NCBI GenBank assembly: GCA_950022295.1
Contig: OX465600.1
Span: 308,026,031 to 308,090,030, forward strand
DNA: 64,000 nucleotides
Direction: 5' to 3'
DNA from: Bromus sterilis
Taxonomy: Eukaryota > Streptophyta > Magnoliopsida > Poales > Poaceae
Position numbers and translations under genes: made by a program. The notes beneath the pieces are model-generated. The model worked only from the letters and a program-made list of their open reading frames with translations, was not told where the DNA came from and did no database searches. Of this stretch, positions 11,385 through 21,634 are shown piece after piece (the first letter of the stretch is position 1; each line of letters opens with the position of its first letter).

Positions 11385-12810
11385 ATGGCTTCTACACAAG
11401 CATCCGACGCCGTCCGCCGCCGCGTCGTCTTGTTCCCGCTGCCGTTCCAAGGCCACATCAGCCCCATGCTCCAGCTAGCCGAGATCCTCCGCGCTCGCGG
11501 CCTGGCCGTCACCGTCCTCCACACCGACTTCAACGCGCCCGACCCCGCGCGCCACCCGGACCTCACCTTCGTCTCCATCCACGAGGCGCTCCCGGACGAG
11601 GCCACCTCCCTGGACGCCGACATCGTGGCTCAGCTCCTCGCACTGAACGGCGGTTGCGAGGCACCGTTCCGGGAGGCTCTGGCGTCGCTGCTGCGCGAGC
11701 GAGGAAGAGAAGTCGCGTGTGTGGTCGTCGACGGGCAGTGGTACGCGGCGCTGACGGCGGCCGCAGGGCTCGGCGTCCCCGTGCTCGCGCTCCGGACGGA
11801 CAGCGCCGCCACGTTCGGCTGCCTGCTGGCGTTCCCTCGGCTGCGCGACGCCGGCTACATCCCAATGAAAGGTACGACGCTAGACTGCTCGCGCTCCGGA
11901 GTCCGGACACATGGATCGACGTTTGTGAACTCTTTATGCAGAGGAGCGACGGGACGAGCCGGTGCCGGAGCTGGAGCCGCTCCGCGTGCGCGACCTCATC
12001 CGCACCGACGGCAGCGACGTGGACGCGCTGTGCGGCTTCCTCGCCCTCGTCGCCGACGCCGTGAGGGCCTCGGCGTCAGGGGTGGTGCTCAACTCCTTGG
12101 ACGCCATCGAAGCGCCGGAGCTGGCCAGGATCCAGCGCGAGCTGTCCTTCCCGGCGTTCGCTGTCGGCCCGTTGCACAGGATGTGCCCCGGGACGGCAGA
12201 GCACAACATGCACGCGCCGGACCGCGGCTGCCTGGCGTGGCTGGACGCGCACCCGGCGCGCTCGGTGCTGTACGTGAGCCTGGGGAGCGTGGCCCGCGTC
12301 GACCGCGGCGCGTTCGAGGAGATGGCGTGGGGGCTCGCGAGCAGCGGCGTCCCGTTCCTGTGGGTGGTCCGGCCCGGCTCCGTCCTCGGCGGCGACGGCA
12401 CCGAGTTGCCGGACGGGCTCGACGAGGAAGCGGGGAGCAGAGGGAAGGTGGTGGCGTGGGCGCCGCAAACGGAGGTCCTGGCGCACGAGGCCGTGGGCGC
12501 GTTCTGGACGCACTGCGGCTGGAACTCGACGCTGGAGAGCGTGTGCGCCGGCGTGCCGATGGTCGCGCAGCCGTGCTTCGCGGACCAGACGGTGAACGCC
12601 AGGTACATGACGCACCGGTGGGGCGTCGGGGTCGAGCTGGGGGACGTGGTCGAGAGGGCGGCGGTCGCGAAGACGGTGAGGATGATGATGGCCGGGGAAG
12701 AAGGGGATCGGGCGAGGGACAGGGTGCGTGAGCTGAAACTGCAAGCGGACCGGTGTGTTGCTGCTGGTTTGCCTGCTGACAGTCTGGTGCAGTACATTCT
12801 GTCACTTTGA
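11385..12810 (+). CDS. Family 1 UDP-glycosyltransferase (UGT76/BX8-BX9-like)
   Basis: Two exons (11385-11871 and 11942-12810; a 70-bp intron with donor GTACGA and acceptor TGCAG) give 451 residues. The N-terminal motif LFPLPFQGHISPMLQ contains the catalytic His24, and Asp116 in CVVVDGQW is the likely partner. The sugar-nucleotide PSPG box spans about residues 335-378: it starts WAPQTEV, contains HCGWNS and ends in FADQ, whose final Gln usually goes with UDP-glucose. The N-terminus closely resembles grass UGT76-type enzymes, including maize benzoxazinoid glucosyltransferases BX8/BX9, but the acceptor cannot be told from sequence. It is probably a soluble cytosolic enzyme that glucosylates a small hydrophobic metabolite. 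High GC coding bias is typical of grass genes. All core motifs are intact and there is no frameshift. Confidence 0.9.
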
Positions 12811-13960
12811 ATCGCCGGCGTTTTCACTGAATAATGTTCTCATTGGAGTAGTATTGTTCTCCTTGTAAATGCGCCTTGTATACAAATGCCAGCAATCTCT
12901 CTCAGCAACACAGATGAACTGGAGAAACAAGACATGCCTTTTTTTGTTTCTGACCCAGATTGAATGAAGCTCAAGGATCAGATATTTCAGTGGTACTGTT
13001 CGTGCATGTTTTGTCTTCAATGACGACTTGTACAAATGCCATGGTAGTAAATCTATGTACTGATGATTTTCTATTTACTACTCCTCTTTGAACTATCAAA
13101 ACGTCTTACATTTAAAAAGGGATGGTGTTGTTCATTAAGTATTCAGTTTCTGACATTGGGGTTAAGTATTCAGTTTCTGACATTGGGGTTTAAAACGGAG
13201 CAGGTACAGATATCAAGCTACATCAAGGATGCTTAACTGGACCCAATGAAACTTTACCATGGCCTGAAACTTTTTTCTAGGAGGATTATTTTTGAACAAG
13301 TGGACAACAACCAAAAACCGTACAAGTGACAAAGTTAAAAGATGAGAAAAAAGATGGAACCAAAGGGGGGAAACGACATAGCTACCAGACCAGAAGGCTA
13401 TCACCATGAGAGACAAGTAAAAGTGAGGGGTTGTCGAAGGATCGCAATACCAACACTTTATAAACAGCTTAGCTCACCGCACCGGCATGCGTACCGAACC
13501 TCCCGGCGCAACACAAGAGCATATATGTCAACGAGTGCCAAACCTAAACACGAACACTGACTAGAAGCTCCGACACGATTAGCAAGTTGAGGAGGCATCT
13601 TGCATGGACATTGAGAAAAGATGAACTGAGATGGCACCAAGAGCTCGAAGCTCGTCACAACACAACGATGTCGTCACTAGGCTTTTCGACGGAGCACACA
13701 CTTAGCAAACGACAAGAGTTTCTCCCTATGCGTGCCGCCATCCAAGAGTGGTCGAAGCTTGAAGATGGCAACAATCACATAGATGAGGTCTGTAAACCCT
13801 CTGCATTTTCCAGCTCCTTTTGTTTCTTCATTAATTTTGACAACGATTTTGTAGGAATTCAATCTTTTTTGGGACAAAAGAACTTTTCACAGTCCAGCAA
13901 TTAAATTATGTTGCACTGTTATTTTTTCATTTTTCTCATCAACTCATCCATGGGCCATCA
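12811..13960. other. Intergenic; 27-bp tandem pair; segment duplicated near 42.5 kb
   Basis: After the UGT stop there is AT-rich DNA with a perfect two-copy repeat of a 27-bp unit (13136-13190, 'taagtattcagtttctgaca...'). Positions about 13885-13960 ('cagtccagcaattaaatta', 'catttttctcatcaa', 'tgggccatc') recur at about 42478-42556. An open frame at 13587-13904 has no recognisable product. Confidence 0.4.
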
Positions 13961-14489
13961 GAGCATCTCCACCCGCGCCCCCAAGAGGCCCCCAAGCCAG
14001 CGCTATTTGCGCCGGATGGACGAATTCCGCCCAGTCGCGCCCCCAAGGGCCCAAATAGCGCCGGTTGGGCCAAAATTTAGTCCGGCGATCCCAAGCCGAC
14101 CCGGCGCGCTAGGAGTCGTTTGGGGTGCCGGATGAAAGAAAACGGCGCGAGCGCGGGAACCTTTCGTGCCCTTTCGCCCGCGCCGCGTCCACGGCCCCAC
14201 CTGTCGGCGTCCTTCCCACACGGCGCCCTCATCCTCTCGCCTCGTCTTCCCCGCTCCTGGCGCCGCCGCAGGGGAATCAATGCGGCGCCAGAGTCGAGTC
14301 CAATCGCCGCGGCAGGCGAATCAATGCGCCGTGGAGTAGTCCAATCTAACGCCGGCCTCGCCTCCGCGTGTTCCCCAGCGGTGATGACGCGCGTCCACGG
14401 CCCCCGCTATAAAAGACGGGCTCGTCGTAGAACGACGCACACTCGCCTCTCTTCCTCTCCTCTCTTCCTCGCCTCCCCTCCTCGCCGCC

Positions 14490-14800
14490 ATGGACAGCCT
14501 CGCGAAGAACGGCTTCACCCGCCGCAGACTCCACCTGATGGAAGCGATCCTCCTCACTCAGGCGGGCTACCCCCGCCCGCCGGACACCCCCCCGCCACAC
14601 GATTGGGTTCTCAGCAACGGCGGCGTGCCTGTGTAGCCGGTGCCTCGTCCGGGCACGGCCTTCTACATGGAGGTCGATGCCGTCCGCGCCTCCATGACGG
14701 CGGTCGAGCACGCCAATCCGGTGAACTCGCCGGCCAATGTGGCGCGCTCGGAGGCGTACTTCGAGCAGCGCCGGAAGCCCATAGGCATGAGCGCCCCCGT
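14490..14800 (+). pseudogene. Harbinger-associated ORF1-like protein, broken
   Basis: An ATG at 14490 in good context (GCCGCCATGG) opens MDSLAKNGFTRRRLHL..., which runs to an in-frame TAG at 14634-14636 and then continues open as PVPRPGTAFYMEVDAVRASM... to about 14800. The pattern (Trp-containing HDWVLSNGGVPV, then a helical Ala/Glu/Arg stretch ending in YFEQRRK) matches the ORF1 protein that accompanies grass Harbinger transposases; this identification is from memory of the family. The internal stop and the following 78-bp duplication indicate a dead copy. Confidence 0.5.
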
Positions 14801-14907
14801 CGGGTCTGCGACATGCAGGTCGCTCTCGATGCCACTGGGGGAATAGCACCGGAATCCCATAGGCACGAGCACCCCCATCGGGTCTGCGGCATGCAGGTCG
14901 CTCTCGT
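14771..14907 (+). repeat. 78-bp tandem duplication
   Basis: Two copies, starting at 14771 ('ccggaagcccataggcat') and 14849 ('ccggaatcccataggcac'), both run on to 'catgcaggtcgctctcg'. They differ at a handful of bases, mostly transitions. Confidence 0.85.
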
Positions 14908-15000
14908 GTCAGGCATCTCCATAGCCAGATCCGTCCCTTCCTTCTCGTGGTCGTCCAGCCACCGCTGCCCAGCGTCGTGGTGCCCTACCTAGCCGCAGAT

Positions 15001-15639
15001 CCGACGGTAAATTTTATCTTGAAGGAAGCGGAGAAGAGAGTGGGGAGAGGAGGGGAAGTGAGCCAGTGGGGAGGAAGAGGCGGGGGTAGAATGGGAAAAC
15101 ACAGAATATTTGTTGTGTGCTAAAATTTTGCCGTGGAAACACCAACGACTTATAAATCGGTAGAGAGGGACCGTCTCCAGCTAGGACGGTCAAAGTGCTT
15201 TATTTTGCCGACTACCCCCTTTTGGCTCTCGGCGACCAGTTTATCGTGTGCTTGACGGATGGTTCGCTAAAAAGTTTAGACGCGTGAAGGCTGCTCGGCA
15301 AACTTTTTGTCGAGTATTTTTGGTCCATCATTGAGTGTCCTAGGCACTCAGTATATGAATGGATTGTATGTACTATGTGTGTAGTTACCTAATAAAGATT
15401 AGCATTACCAATTTTCCATACATATTTTTTCGTGTTCGGTGAGGTCCACAAATGTTTACAATTTTGTCTTTTTTGTTATCACACTATATCTTATTGTACT
15501 TTATAATAAATATTACAATTGTGGAGAGCTTACAAAATACATTGGACAGCCCAGGAGTGTATTGCCCCCATTATTGAATTAATATCATACGATTCGCTCC
15601 ACTGATAGTAGTACTTAGCAATGTAATAATCTTCTCGGT
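15001..15639. other. Intergenic, repeat-like
   Basis: Purine-rich then AT-rich DNA including 'ctctcggcgaccag' and 'ctcggcaaactttttgtcga', words common in grass transposons. No element borders could be drawn. It contains the 3' flank of the KCS gene. Confidence 0.35.
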
Positions 15640-17079
15640 TTAACCATTGTTGGAGACATCCACTGGGTAACGATGGATGCAGCTAGCCCAGGGTCCATCC
15701 GCACTTGTAGATGGTTGTATACACACCCATCCTAGAGTGTTGCACTCATACCCTGCACCAAATGCGATCATCCACACCTTGTTTCCTTTCTTCATCCAAC
15801 CTTTAGCCTCAATGTATGCTAACTCATACCAGACCGATGAGGTCGACTGGTTCCCAAAACGATGTAGCGTCATCCGTGATGGCTCAACGTGCTTGTCTGA
15901 TAGATTGAGACCATGTTGCACTGCGGTGATAACCGCCGGTCCACCAACGTGGATGCAGAAATGCTCGAACGCAACACAAAAGTTAGGGATGTATGGTCTG
16001 ATCTTCCTCCCACGGAACACTTTTTTTGCAATGTAGAAGAACAAAAACTTGAAAAGCTCTGATGCCGGTAGGACAATAGGCCCGGTTGACATCATATTGA
16101 CCTTGAGTGCATCTCTAGCAACGGCCATAAGGTCCTTAGAGAGAGCAAACCCTGGGTTGCCCTTTTCATCTTCCTCTTGGTAGACACACCGGTAGGCAGC
16201 ATCGTCTGCTGCAGTGATCGTTCGCGTGAAATGCCCAAGCCGAAATCGAGCCTTGGACCTGGAAGTCGACAACAACTTTGCAGCACAGCCCATGCGAAAT
16301 AAAATGTTAACCAACCTCATGGAGCGCTTACTCCCAGCATAGATGGATGGCCCAATGGTCTCCATCGATACCACCAACGCATGCGACTCCCGAGGCATGC
16401 CCTGTAACATGTTGCTCGCGAGACCCACCGCAGTCACCGATGCAGAGCACGCCATCCCAGAGAGGTTGATGATACGAAGATCAGCTCGCAACTTGTATCT
16501 GTTCACAATCATGTCGGCCATGGATGGTACCGGGCTAAATGCACTGCAGTTGGTGATAAGAGCACCAATCGCGTCACAGTTGATGCATGTCTTGGCCAAA
16601 AGGTCGTCGATCACTGAAATGACCGCCGACTCCGTTTCGGCGCGTGCTTCATCAAGCGCACAATATGGCTCTATATATTGAAGTACAGGTGGGAGAGATG
16701 TCTGATCACTCATGCCTGAGCGCTCAAGAACAGTAGCTATGAAATTGACAATAGAATCATCAAGCGAAGGAGACAAACGTGCATGCTCGAGGAATGTTGC
16801 CTTTGGGAATCTTAAGGTTGTGCTTGGCTCGAAGCAAGCGTAGTCAACAAGGTACACTGGTCTTGGACGAAATGCAAGGTAGACGGTAGCCGTGATGATC
16901 AGTAGAACGCCGGCAATGAGTAGGTGGATGGCACTAGCAGCGGCAACCCATGGTGTTACTCTTCTGAGGACGGCAGCTGTGAGCGTCGTTTTGGCGACAA
17001 TTCGCAGCATGAGGATGAGGATGTTGGTGTGGCGATGGTGGAGTAATCTGAGGCGCTTCAGATGAGAAGGCGAACTCAT
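15640..17079 (-). CDS. 3-ketoacyl-CoA synthase (fatty acid elongase condensing enzyme)
   Basis: A single-exon ORF of 479 residues, a usual length for plant KCS. It catalyses condensation of malonyl-CoA with a long-chain acyl-CoA, the first step of very-long-chain fatty-acid elongation in the ER, feeding cuticular wax, suberin and sphingolipids. Two hydrophobic segments (about 18-38 and 45-70) anchor the N-terminus, followed by YLVDYACFEP. The catalytic triad is present: Cys211 in NLSGMACSAS, His377 in HFCIHVGG and Asn410 in HRFGNQSTSS. The nucleophile loop differs from the usual NLGGMGCSAG by three changes to Ser or Ala, so activity or specificity may be shifted. A minus-strand TATA box lies 73 bp upstream of the ATG. 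It is intact and looks functional; substrate chain length cannot be inferred. Confidence 0.9.
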   Translation of the reverse strand: MSSPSHLKRLRLLHHRHTNILILMLRIVAKTTLTAAVLRRVTPWVAAASAIHLLIAGVLLIITATVYLAFRPRPVYLVDYACFEPSTTLRFPKATFLEHARLSPSLDDSIVNFIATVLERSGMSDQTSLPPVLQYIEPYCALDEARAETESAVISVIDDLLAKTCINCDAIGALITNCSAFSPVPSMADMIVNRYKLRADLRIINLSGMACSASVTAVGLASNMLQGMPRESHALVVSMETIGPSIYAGSKRSMRLVNILFRMGCAAKLLSTSRSKARFRLGHFTRTITAADDAAYRCVYQEEDEKGNPGFALSKDLMAVARDALKVNMMSTGPIVLPASELFKFLFFYIAKKVFRGRKIRPYIPNFCVAFEHFCIHVGGPAVITAVQHGLNLSDKHVEPSRMTLHRFGNQSTSSVWYELAYIEAKGWMKKGNKVWMIAFGAGYECNTLGWVCIQPSTSADGPWASCIHRYPVDVSNNG

Positions 17080-17151
17080 GTTGTTGGGTACGTAGTGTAG
17101 TTTAGGTACATGCAGAGGTGTCGTTGAGGATAGCAGGGAACGTTGGTGGGG

Positions 17152-17158
17152 TTTTATA
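17152..17158 (-). promoter_or_regulatory. TATA box of the KCS gene
   Basis: On the minus strand the sequence reads CTAGTATAAAACCCC, putting TATAAAA 73 bp before the ATG at 17079. That predicts a 5' leader of about 40 bases. Confidence 0.7.
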
Positions 17159-17499
17159 CTAGGCGTATGCTGTACTTTTTCTTTTTTGAATCATGCAGAG
17201 GTCTATGTTGGAGTACTCTGTAACGTTGTAGCCTCCAACTGTGCAAGTTTCAACTGACTTGTTGTACCATAGGGCAGTTGATGAGAGAACAACATCCTAA
17301 CAGTTGATGAGCATAGGACAGGCTCTAGACCATAGGGCATCCAGATTAGAGAACTTTCTAACAGCACATGAGCGATGGTAGTACGACTCGTATACATAGG
17401 AGACCTTGAATCCGACTTCTGAACTACTACACAAAATATTATTCACGTTGCCCAACAGTGTATCCCATGTTTTTATATCACGCTGTAGGAGCACCCACA
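17159..17499. other. KCS upstream region
   Basis: No gene recognised. The phrase 'accatagggca' occurs twice (about 17266 and 17328) in a weak internal repeat. Confidence 0.35.
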
Positions 17500-18330
17500 A
17501 TAGATACGAAACAAGTTTTGTCTCTTTTTATAGATAAAACATCGATCTAATAGAAGATTCATACAAGTTTTAATGTCACAAAAATAAAAAGATGGGGCGA
17601 CAACAAAAACCATCCAAAGCAAACAGCAAAAAGAAGAAGAAAAAACATGAAGGGCTGTGAAGCATTCCGAGCGACTGGGCTTCAGGTGAAATAGTGGCGG
17701 CGATCGTACGCGCGATTATTCGTGAGGGCGTCCATCATGCAGCCAAGGTGATCATGATCTCCCAGCTTAGCAAGCGGAAATCAATGCTGCAAGAAAGCCA
17801 AACATTTAAAAATTAAGTCAGAGGCCCTACGGATGAAGATCCGCTTAATCATCATCTTATTTCTAACCGTCCACATGGTTCACATCATTGCCGAGACCAC
17901 TACCAAGAAGAGGTTACATGTGATCTTTGTAAAACTTATCTTAAACTTGATATATTGCTTAATAAAATGGTTGTGTGCATCGATTAATGCAGAGGCCGGG
18001 GTAAACCTCTTTTTCGAAAGAAAAAATATAATAAAAAGAGGTGTCTCCTCCTACCGGATAGGGTGGTTCAAGTTTAAAGGCACCCGGGCAGGTATAGGGA
18101 CTGCCATTCAGGTACCAGCGGCTCTCGGACAAAGCACCATAGTAGGCGACATGCAGTGCAAAAGAAGAAGATACAGATACCCATCTCAGGAACTGCACAT
18201 AGAGTGCATAGACCATCACTGGGTCCATGCCGCTTGAGCACCTCTATCCCAAGCGGAAGGCGGTCTCTCAATAATTGCCACGGGGATATCTTAATTTTCA
18301 AGGGACCGACATTTTGCACAAGGGGAAAGG
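17500..18330 (-). pseudogene. LINE (non-LTR retrotransposon) 3' remnant with zf-RVT domain
   Basis: On the minus strand 18319-18074 encodes ...PLKIKISPWQLLRDRLPLG..., then GPSDGLCTLC and a Phe/Cys-rich segment. This is the pattern of the zinc-binding domain that follows the reverse transcriptase in plant LINEs (CxxC followed by H/C and an LW...VRE helix). The expected His is replaced and the frame is open for only about 80 codons; the region toward 17500 would be the LINE 3' end. It is a decayed fragment with no RT in the same frame. Confidence 0.6.
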
Positions 18331-19096
18331 GACCAAGAGCGATATCTTAGATGTCTCGACAGAGATATCTATAGGAAAACCTACCAAGAACGCTCCCAAA
18401 GGGGAAATGGACTAGAAGCACCTATTTGGCTCGTCCAGCAGATTCATCGGTAGGGCCACCCGAAGGGTGGTCCATGCCTTATCTCCTCAACCCCAAATGT
18501 TTCTCGAAATGAGAAGTTCCAAATTCTAGATTGGAAAGTCGATGATACCAAAAGTAAAGGGTCAATGCAGATAGCAAACAAGGAGGGGGCATAAAGATCG
18601 CATGGATTCCCTTGAATCCACGGTCAAGACATAATAACGTGGCATTACAATTGCCTATTGCAATGGTGGGCCATGTCCGAATCTCGAGTTTTCTAGACTG
18701 GATGGACCTCTAGAACTGAGACCCCCCCCCCCATGTTGCATGCATGCAAGAAGGGGACGACCCGAGAGGTACTTGGCCTGGATCAACTAGAGCCAAAGCC
18801 TGCCTTGCACGCGTAGAATCCACCAAACCCAACGCATCATAAGGGCGATGTTCATACGCCTAGAAGCAATAATCCCGATGCACCATGTCTCTAGGAAGAC
18901 ATAAGTCAAACCACTTGACCATGTGGTATTTCTCACGACCATTTGAGCCTAGCCAGAAGAATGTCGCAAAATCCCTAGGCCTCACTGCCCATATATAAAG
19001 CGAGGTCTGAAGGGGTTCGAGACATCTTGACATCACGTCATCAATCTCGGTAGAACTATACACATTGTATCCCCCTCATCCGAGTAGGGTTTAGCC
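18331..19096. other. Unclassified, probably old repeat DNA
   Basis: Includes a C13 tract near 18721-18733 and several short frames without recognisable products. No element borders were found. Confidence 0.3.
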
Positions 19097-19484
19097 TCAA
19101 CAATGGGCCCCCAAACGTGGGTAAATCCCTCGTTTGTTCTCCTCTCTGGTACTTTTAGCATCTCGAACCACCCTACTAGGATACCTGCCAATTTTCTGCA
19201 CCGTTAGTATTTGTTGCTTGGTTAGTAGGGTTTTGAGATGGTGGCTCATTGCCATTGGTATGTTGTGGTGGTGGTAGTCCATCCTTCTTGTATTTACATT
19301 ATTTGTTGTTGTGATCTGATTCACCAAAGTAACTTCATTTCATTATCACTCCATGCATGATGATTTTCTTGCCTCCTCTTGTATCTAGAACCTCTCTGCA
19401 AGTGCTTGCCTTATGGTGGTTTATTTCCCCTCCCCCCCCCCAACATGTTTTTGGTAGCAAGGTGGTTGAAATGGGGGTGCACAT
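19097..19484 (-). pseudogene. C-terminal remnant of a Mutator-like transposase
   Basis: This segment abuts the left border of the Angela-like Copia insertion. On the minus strand it continues the decayed transposase seen at 28799-29420, in the position where MULE transposases have a Pro-rich tail. It is too decayed for a firm call alone; the assignment rests on the restored order across the insertion. Confidence 0.35.
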
Positions 19485-21619
19485 TGTTGGGAAACGTAGT
19501 AGAAAACAAAATTTTCGGCCTACGAATCAAGAACCCAAGATCATCCAAGAAGATTGCATACAAGGTTTTAGGTCATGGCTCACCAACCGATGTAGCGGTA
19601 GTAGAGTTGGTGAAGCTCGTGGACGTAGTGGAAGTATATCTCGCAAGTTCTCCCACGAACAGTCCCTCGATCAATCCCATGAACAAGTCCCGTGATCTAG
19701 TCCCACGGACAAGTCCCATGAACAAGCTCCTCGAAGAAGGGTCGAAGGTACGACCCCTCCATTAGTATCCACACATCCCGTAGCAGCAATCCAGCAGCGC
19801 TCCGCCGTCCAGAGATGAACGCCACCGAGAAAACTAGAGGGAGAAAACCCTAACGGATTCCGATCTAGAACAGCGTCTAAACCGGGGTCTAAAAGTGGAG
19901 CAACGGGGTTTAGAGGAGGGAGGGTGGCGCATAGGCCTTGGGGACAAGTTGTGCTGCGCCCCCCACCCCTCCCCCACATTATATAGGTGGCCAAGAGGCC
20001 CTTGGGGCGCAATAAGGGGGGTGGGGAGTCCAACTTGGACTCCCAAACCTCCCAAATCTTCCCATACCTTCCCACCGGAAACCTGCCATATTTGGGTTTC
20101 GGTATTCCCACCTGGAGGGGGATTCCTTCCCCTTGGTGCGTCCCCACCTCTTGGCCGGCCAGGGCAGCCTAGGTGGCTTGCCCCCCAAGGCCAGGGGCGC
20201 AGGGGAGTGGGTGGTACTGCCCGGAACCTTCCGGAACCTTCCATGAGCTTCTAGAAGCTTCCAAGACCTTCTGGGACATACCGGGACCGTTTCGGGACAT
20301 TCCGAACACTTCTGGAGCACTTCCAGGACCTTCCGAGACCGTTCTCGGATGTTCCGGAGCCATCCGGATAGTTTCCAAGACCATCCGAGTTACAGTTTAA
20401 GCCACCCGATGACCGCGAAGGTTGTCAGGATGCCCAGCGATTATCCGGAAACTATTCCGGTTGATCCAGGACTTCCCCAGTACCATTCTCATATGTTCCG
20501 GAACCACCTGGGACTACTCCAGAGTGATCCGTACATAACCTTAAATACCCAGAACTACTTCTGGTGCCCTTATGAACAATTCCATAAATCTCCGGAACTA
20601 CTTCCGGTACCCGTATGAACTATTTTACTTTGCTTCCACTAAACCTTCTACCATACTAGTATTCTAACAGACTGCTGCTCGTTAAGTGTGTCCCAATAGG
20701 TTCGGTATAATGCGGACATGACTCAGAACATCTTCCGGACATAGGTCAACAGCCTTTCGTCAATAGCCAATAATCAACAGCGGAGCCATGGACACCCATG
20801 TTGACTCCCGCACATACAGGAAGAAACTTCGAGTGAACCATTATGTTTAGTCATGTACCATTCCCTTTGCTTCGCGATATTTGACAAAGTTAGAGGAGAG
20901 AAGTTTGGCACCCATGTGTAACAACTTCTTGAACACAAGCCACTCGTTATCCTCTTTGCTCGTTTGTCCATTTTCTCGTTATCGTATTCCGGTATCCCCG
21001 TGACTGAATCACAATGCGTCTGGACAGACTATAATGGATACCGTCATACCGAGTGGGCCCAAAGTCAATATCTCTTCATCGTGAAGGAGCAAATCCCATT
21101 CTTGAACTATCACAGTCACTAGCCACACCATCTGACATACCCAGAACTTATTTTACTACTTCCCATTTACGGGAGGATTCATCTAAGAACCAAAGCATGT
21201 CTTCCTGTGTGAAGCAACTCGATACTCTCATGGTCTAAGGAATTACGTATATGATAACAATTCATGATATGACTTATAACGTAGTTACGATGTGATCTCT
21301 AAGTATATCATTCAATACTGGGGTCGGTTCAACATCATTGTTCTGCTAACAATATGTTCCCATTGCTACTGACATCCTTGTTACAAGAACAATGTCCATG
21401 ATTAAGAAAACGTAATCATCAGTTAGCACATGAGCTGGTCTTAGAGGCTAAACCAGGAACTCTTGGTGTTTACATTTCCACACATGCAAATGAGTTTTCT
21501 TCTGAATCTCACAGTCAGGGTCATTGCAATTATAGCACAGAAATATAAACATTAATTATGAACGTTGAAATATATATATAATAACATTTTATTATTACCT
21601 CTAGGGCATATTTCCAACA
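19485..21619 (-). repeat. 3' LTR of the Angela-like Copia
   Basis: The 2,135-bp left LTR in plus coordinates runs TGTTGGGAAACGTAG...CATATTTCCAACA. It is nearly identical to the right LTR. Visible differences include 19600 (t/a), 20098 (c/t), 20166 (c/a) and a 2-bp indel near 20692. Confidence 0.93.
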
Positions 21620-21634
21620 GTCTCCCACTTGCAC
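21620..21634 (-). promoter_or_regulatory. Polypurine tract of the Angela-like Copia
   Basis: On the minus strand AGTGCAAGTGGGAGAC lies directly before the LTR TGTTGGAAATATG. Confidence 0.85.

Larger units (their letters stand above)
13961..15000 (+). mobile_element. Decayed PIF/Harbinger-type element with ORF1-like gene
   Basis: The left end 'gagcatctccacccgcgccccc', followed by repeated 'gcgcccccaag' and 'aaatagcgccgg' words, is typical of Triticeae Harbinger elements. A TATA box (TATAAAA, 14408-14414) precedes an ORF1-like remnant at 14490. The right terminus was not found, so the end is approximate. No transposase was seen in this copy. Confidence 0.5.

Noticed and set aside
11563..12827. 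Long open frames antisense to or overlapping the UGT gene, up to 448 codons
   Set aside because: They are GC-rich shadow frames. Only the two-exon sense frame has the PSPG box, catalytic His and correct splice sites.
13587..13904. A 105-codon plus-strand frame between UGT and the Harbinger element
   Set aside because: No recognisable domain, ordinary start context and AT-rich 3' part without coding bias; chance ORF is more likely.
14120..14992. A 290-codon plus-strand frame
   Set aside because: Low-complexity Arg/Pro/Ser translation of the GC-rich Harbinger leader. A different frame with a proper ATG fits the ORF1-like protein.
19671..20400. Proline/tryptophan-rich frames in the Angela-like LTR, repeated at 26849-27577
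   Set aside because: LTR non-coding DNA with CCGGAA-type short repeats; the frames occur on both strands and have no recognised product.
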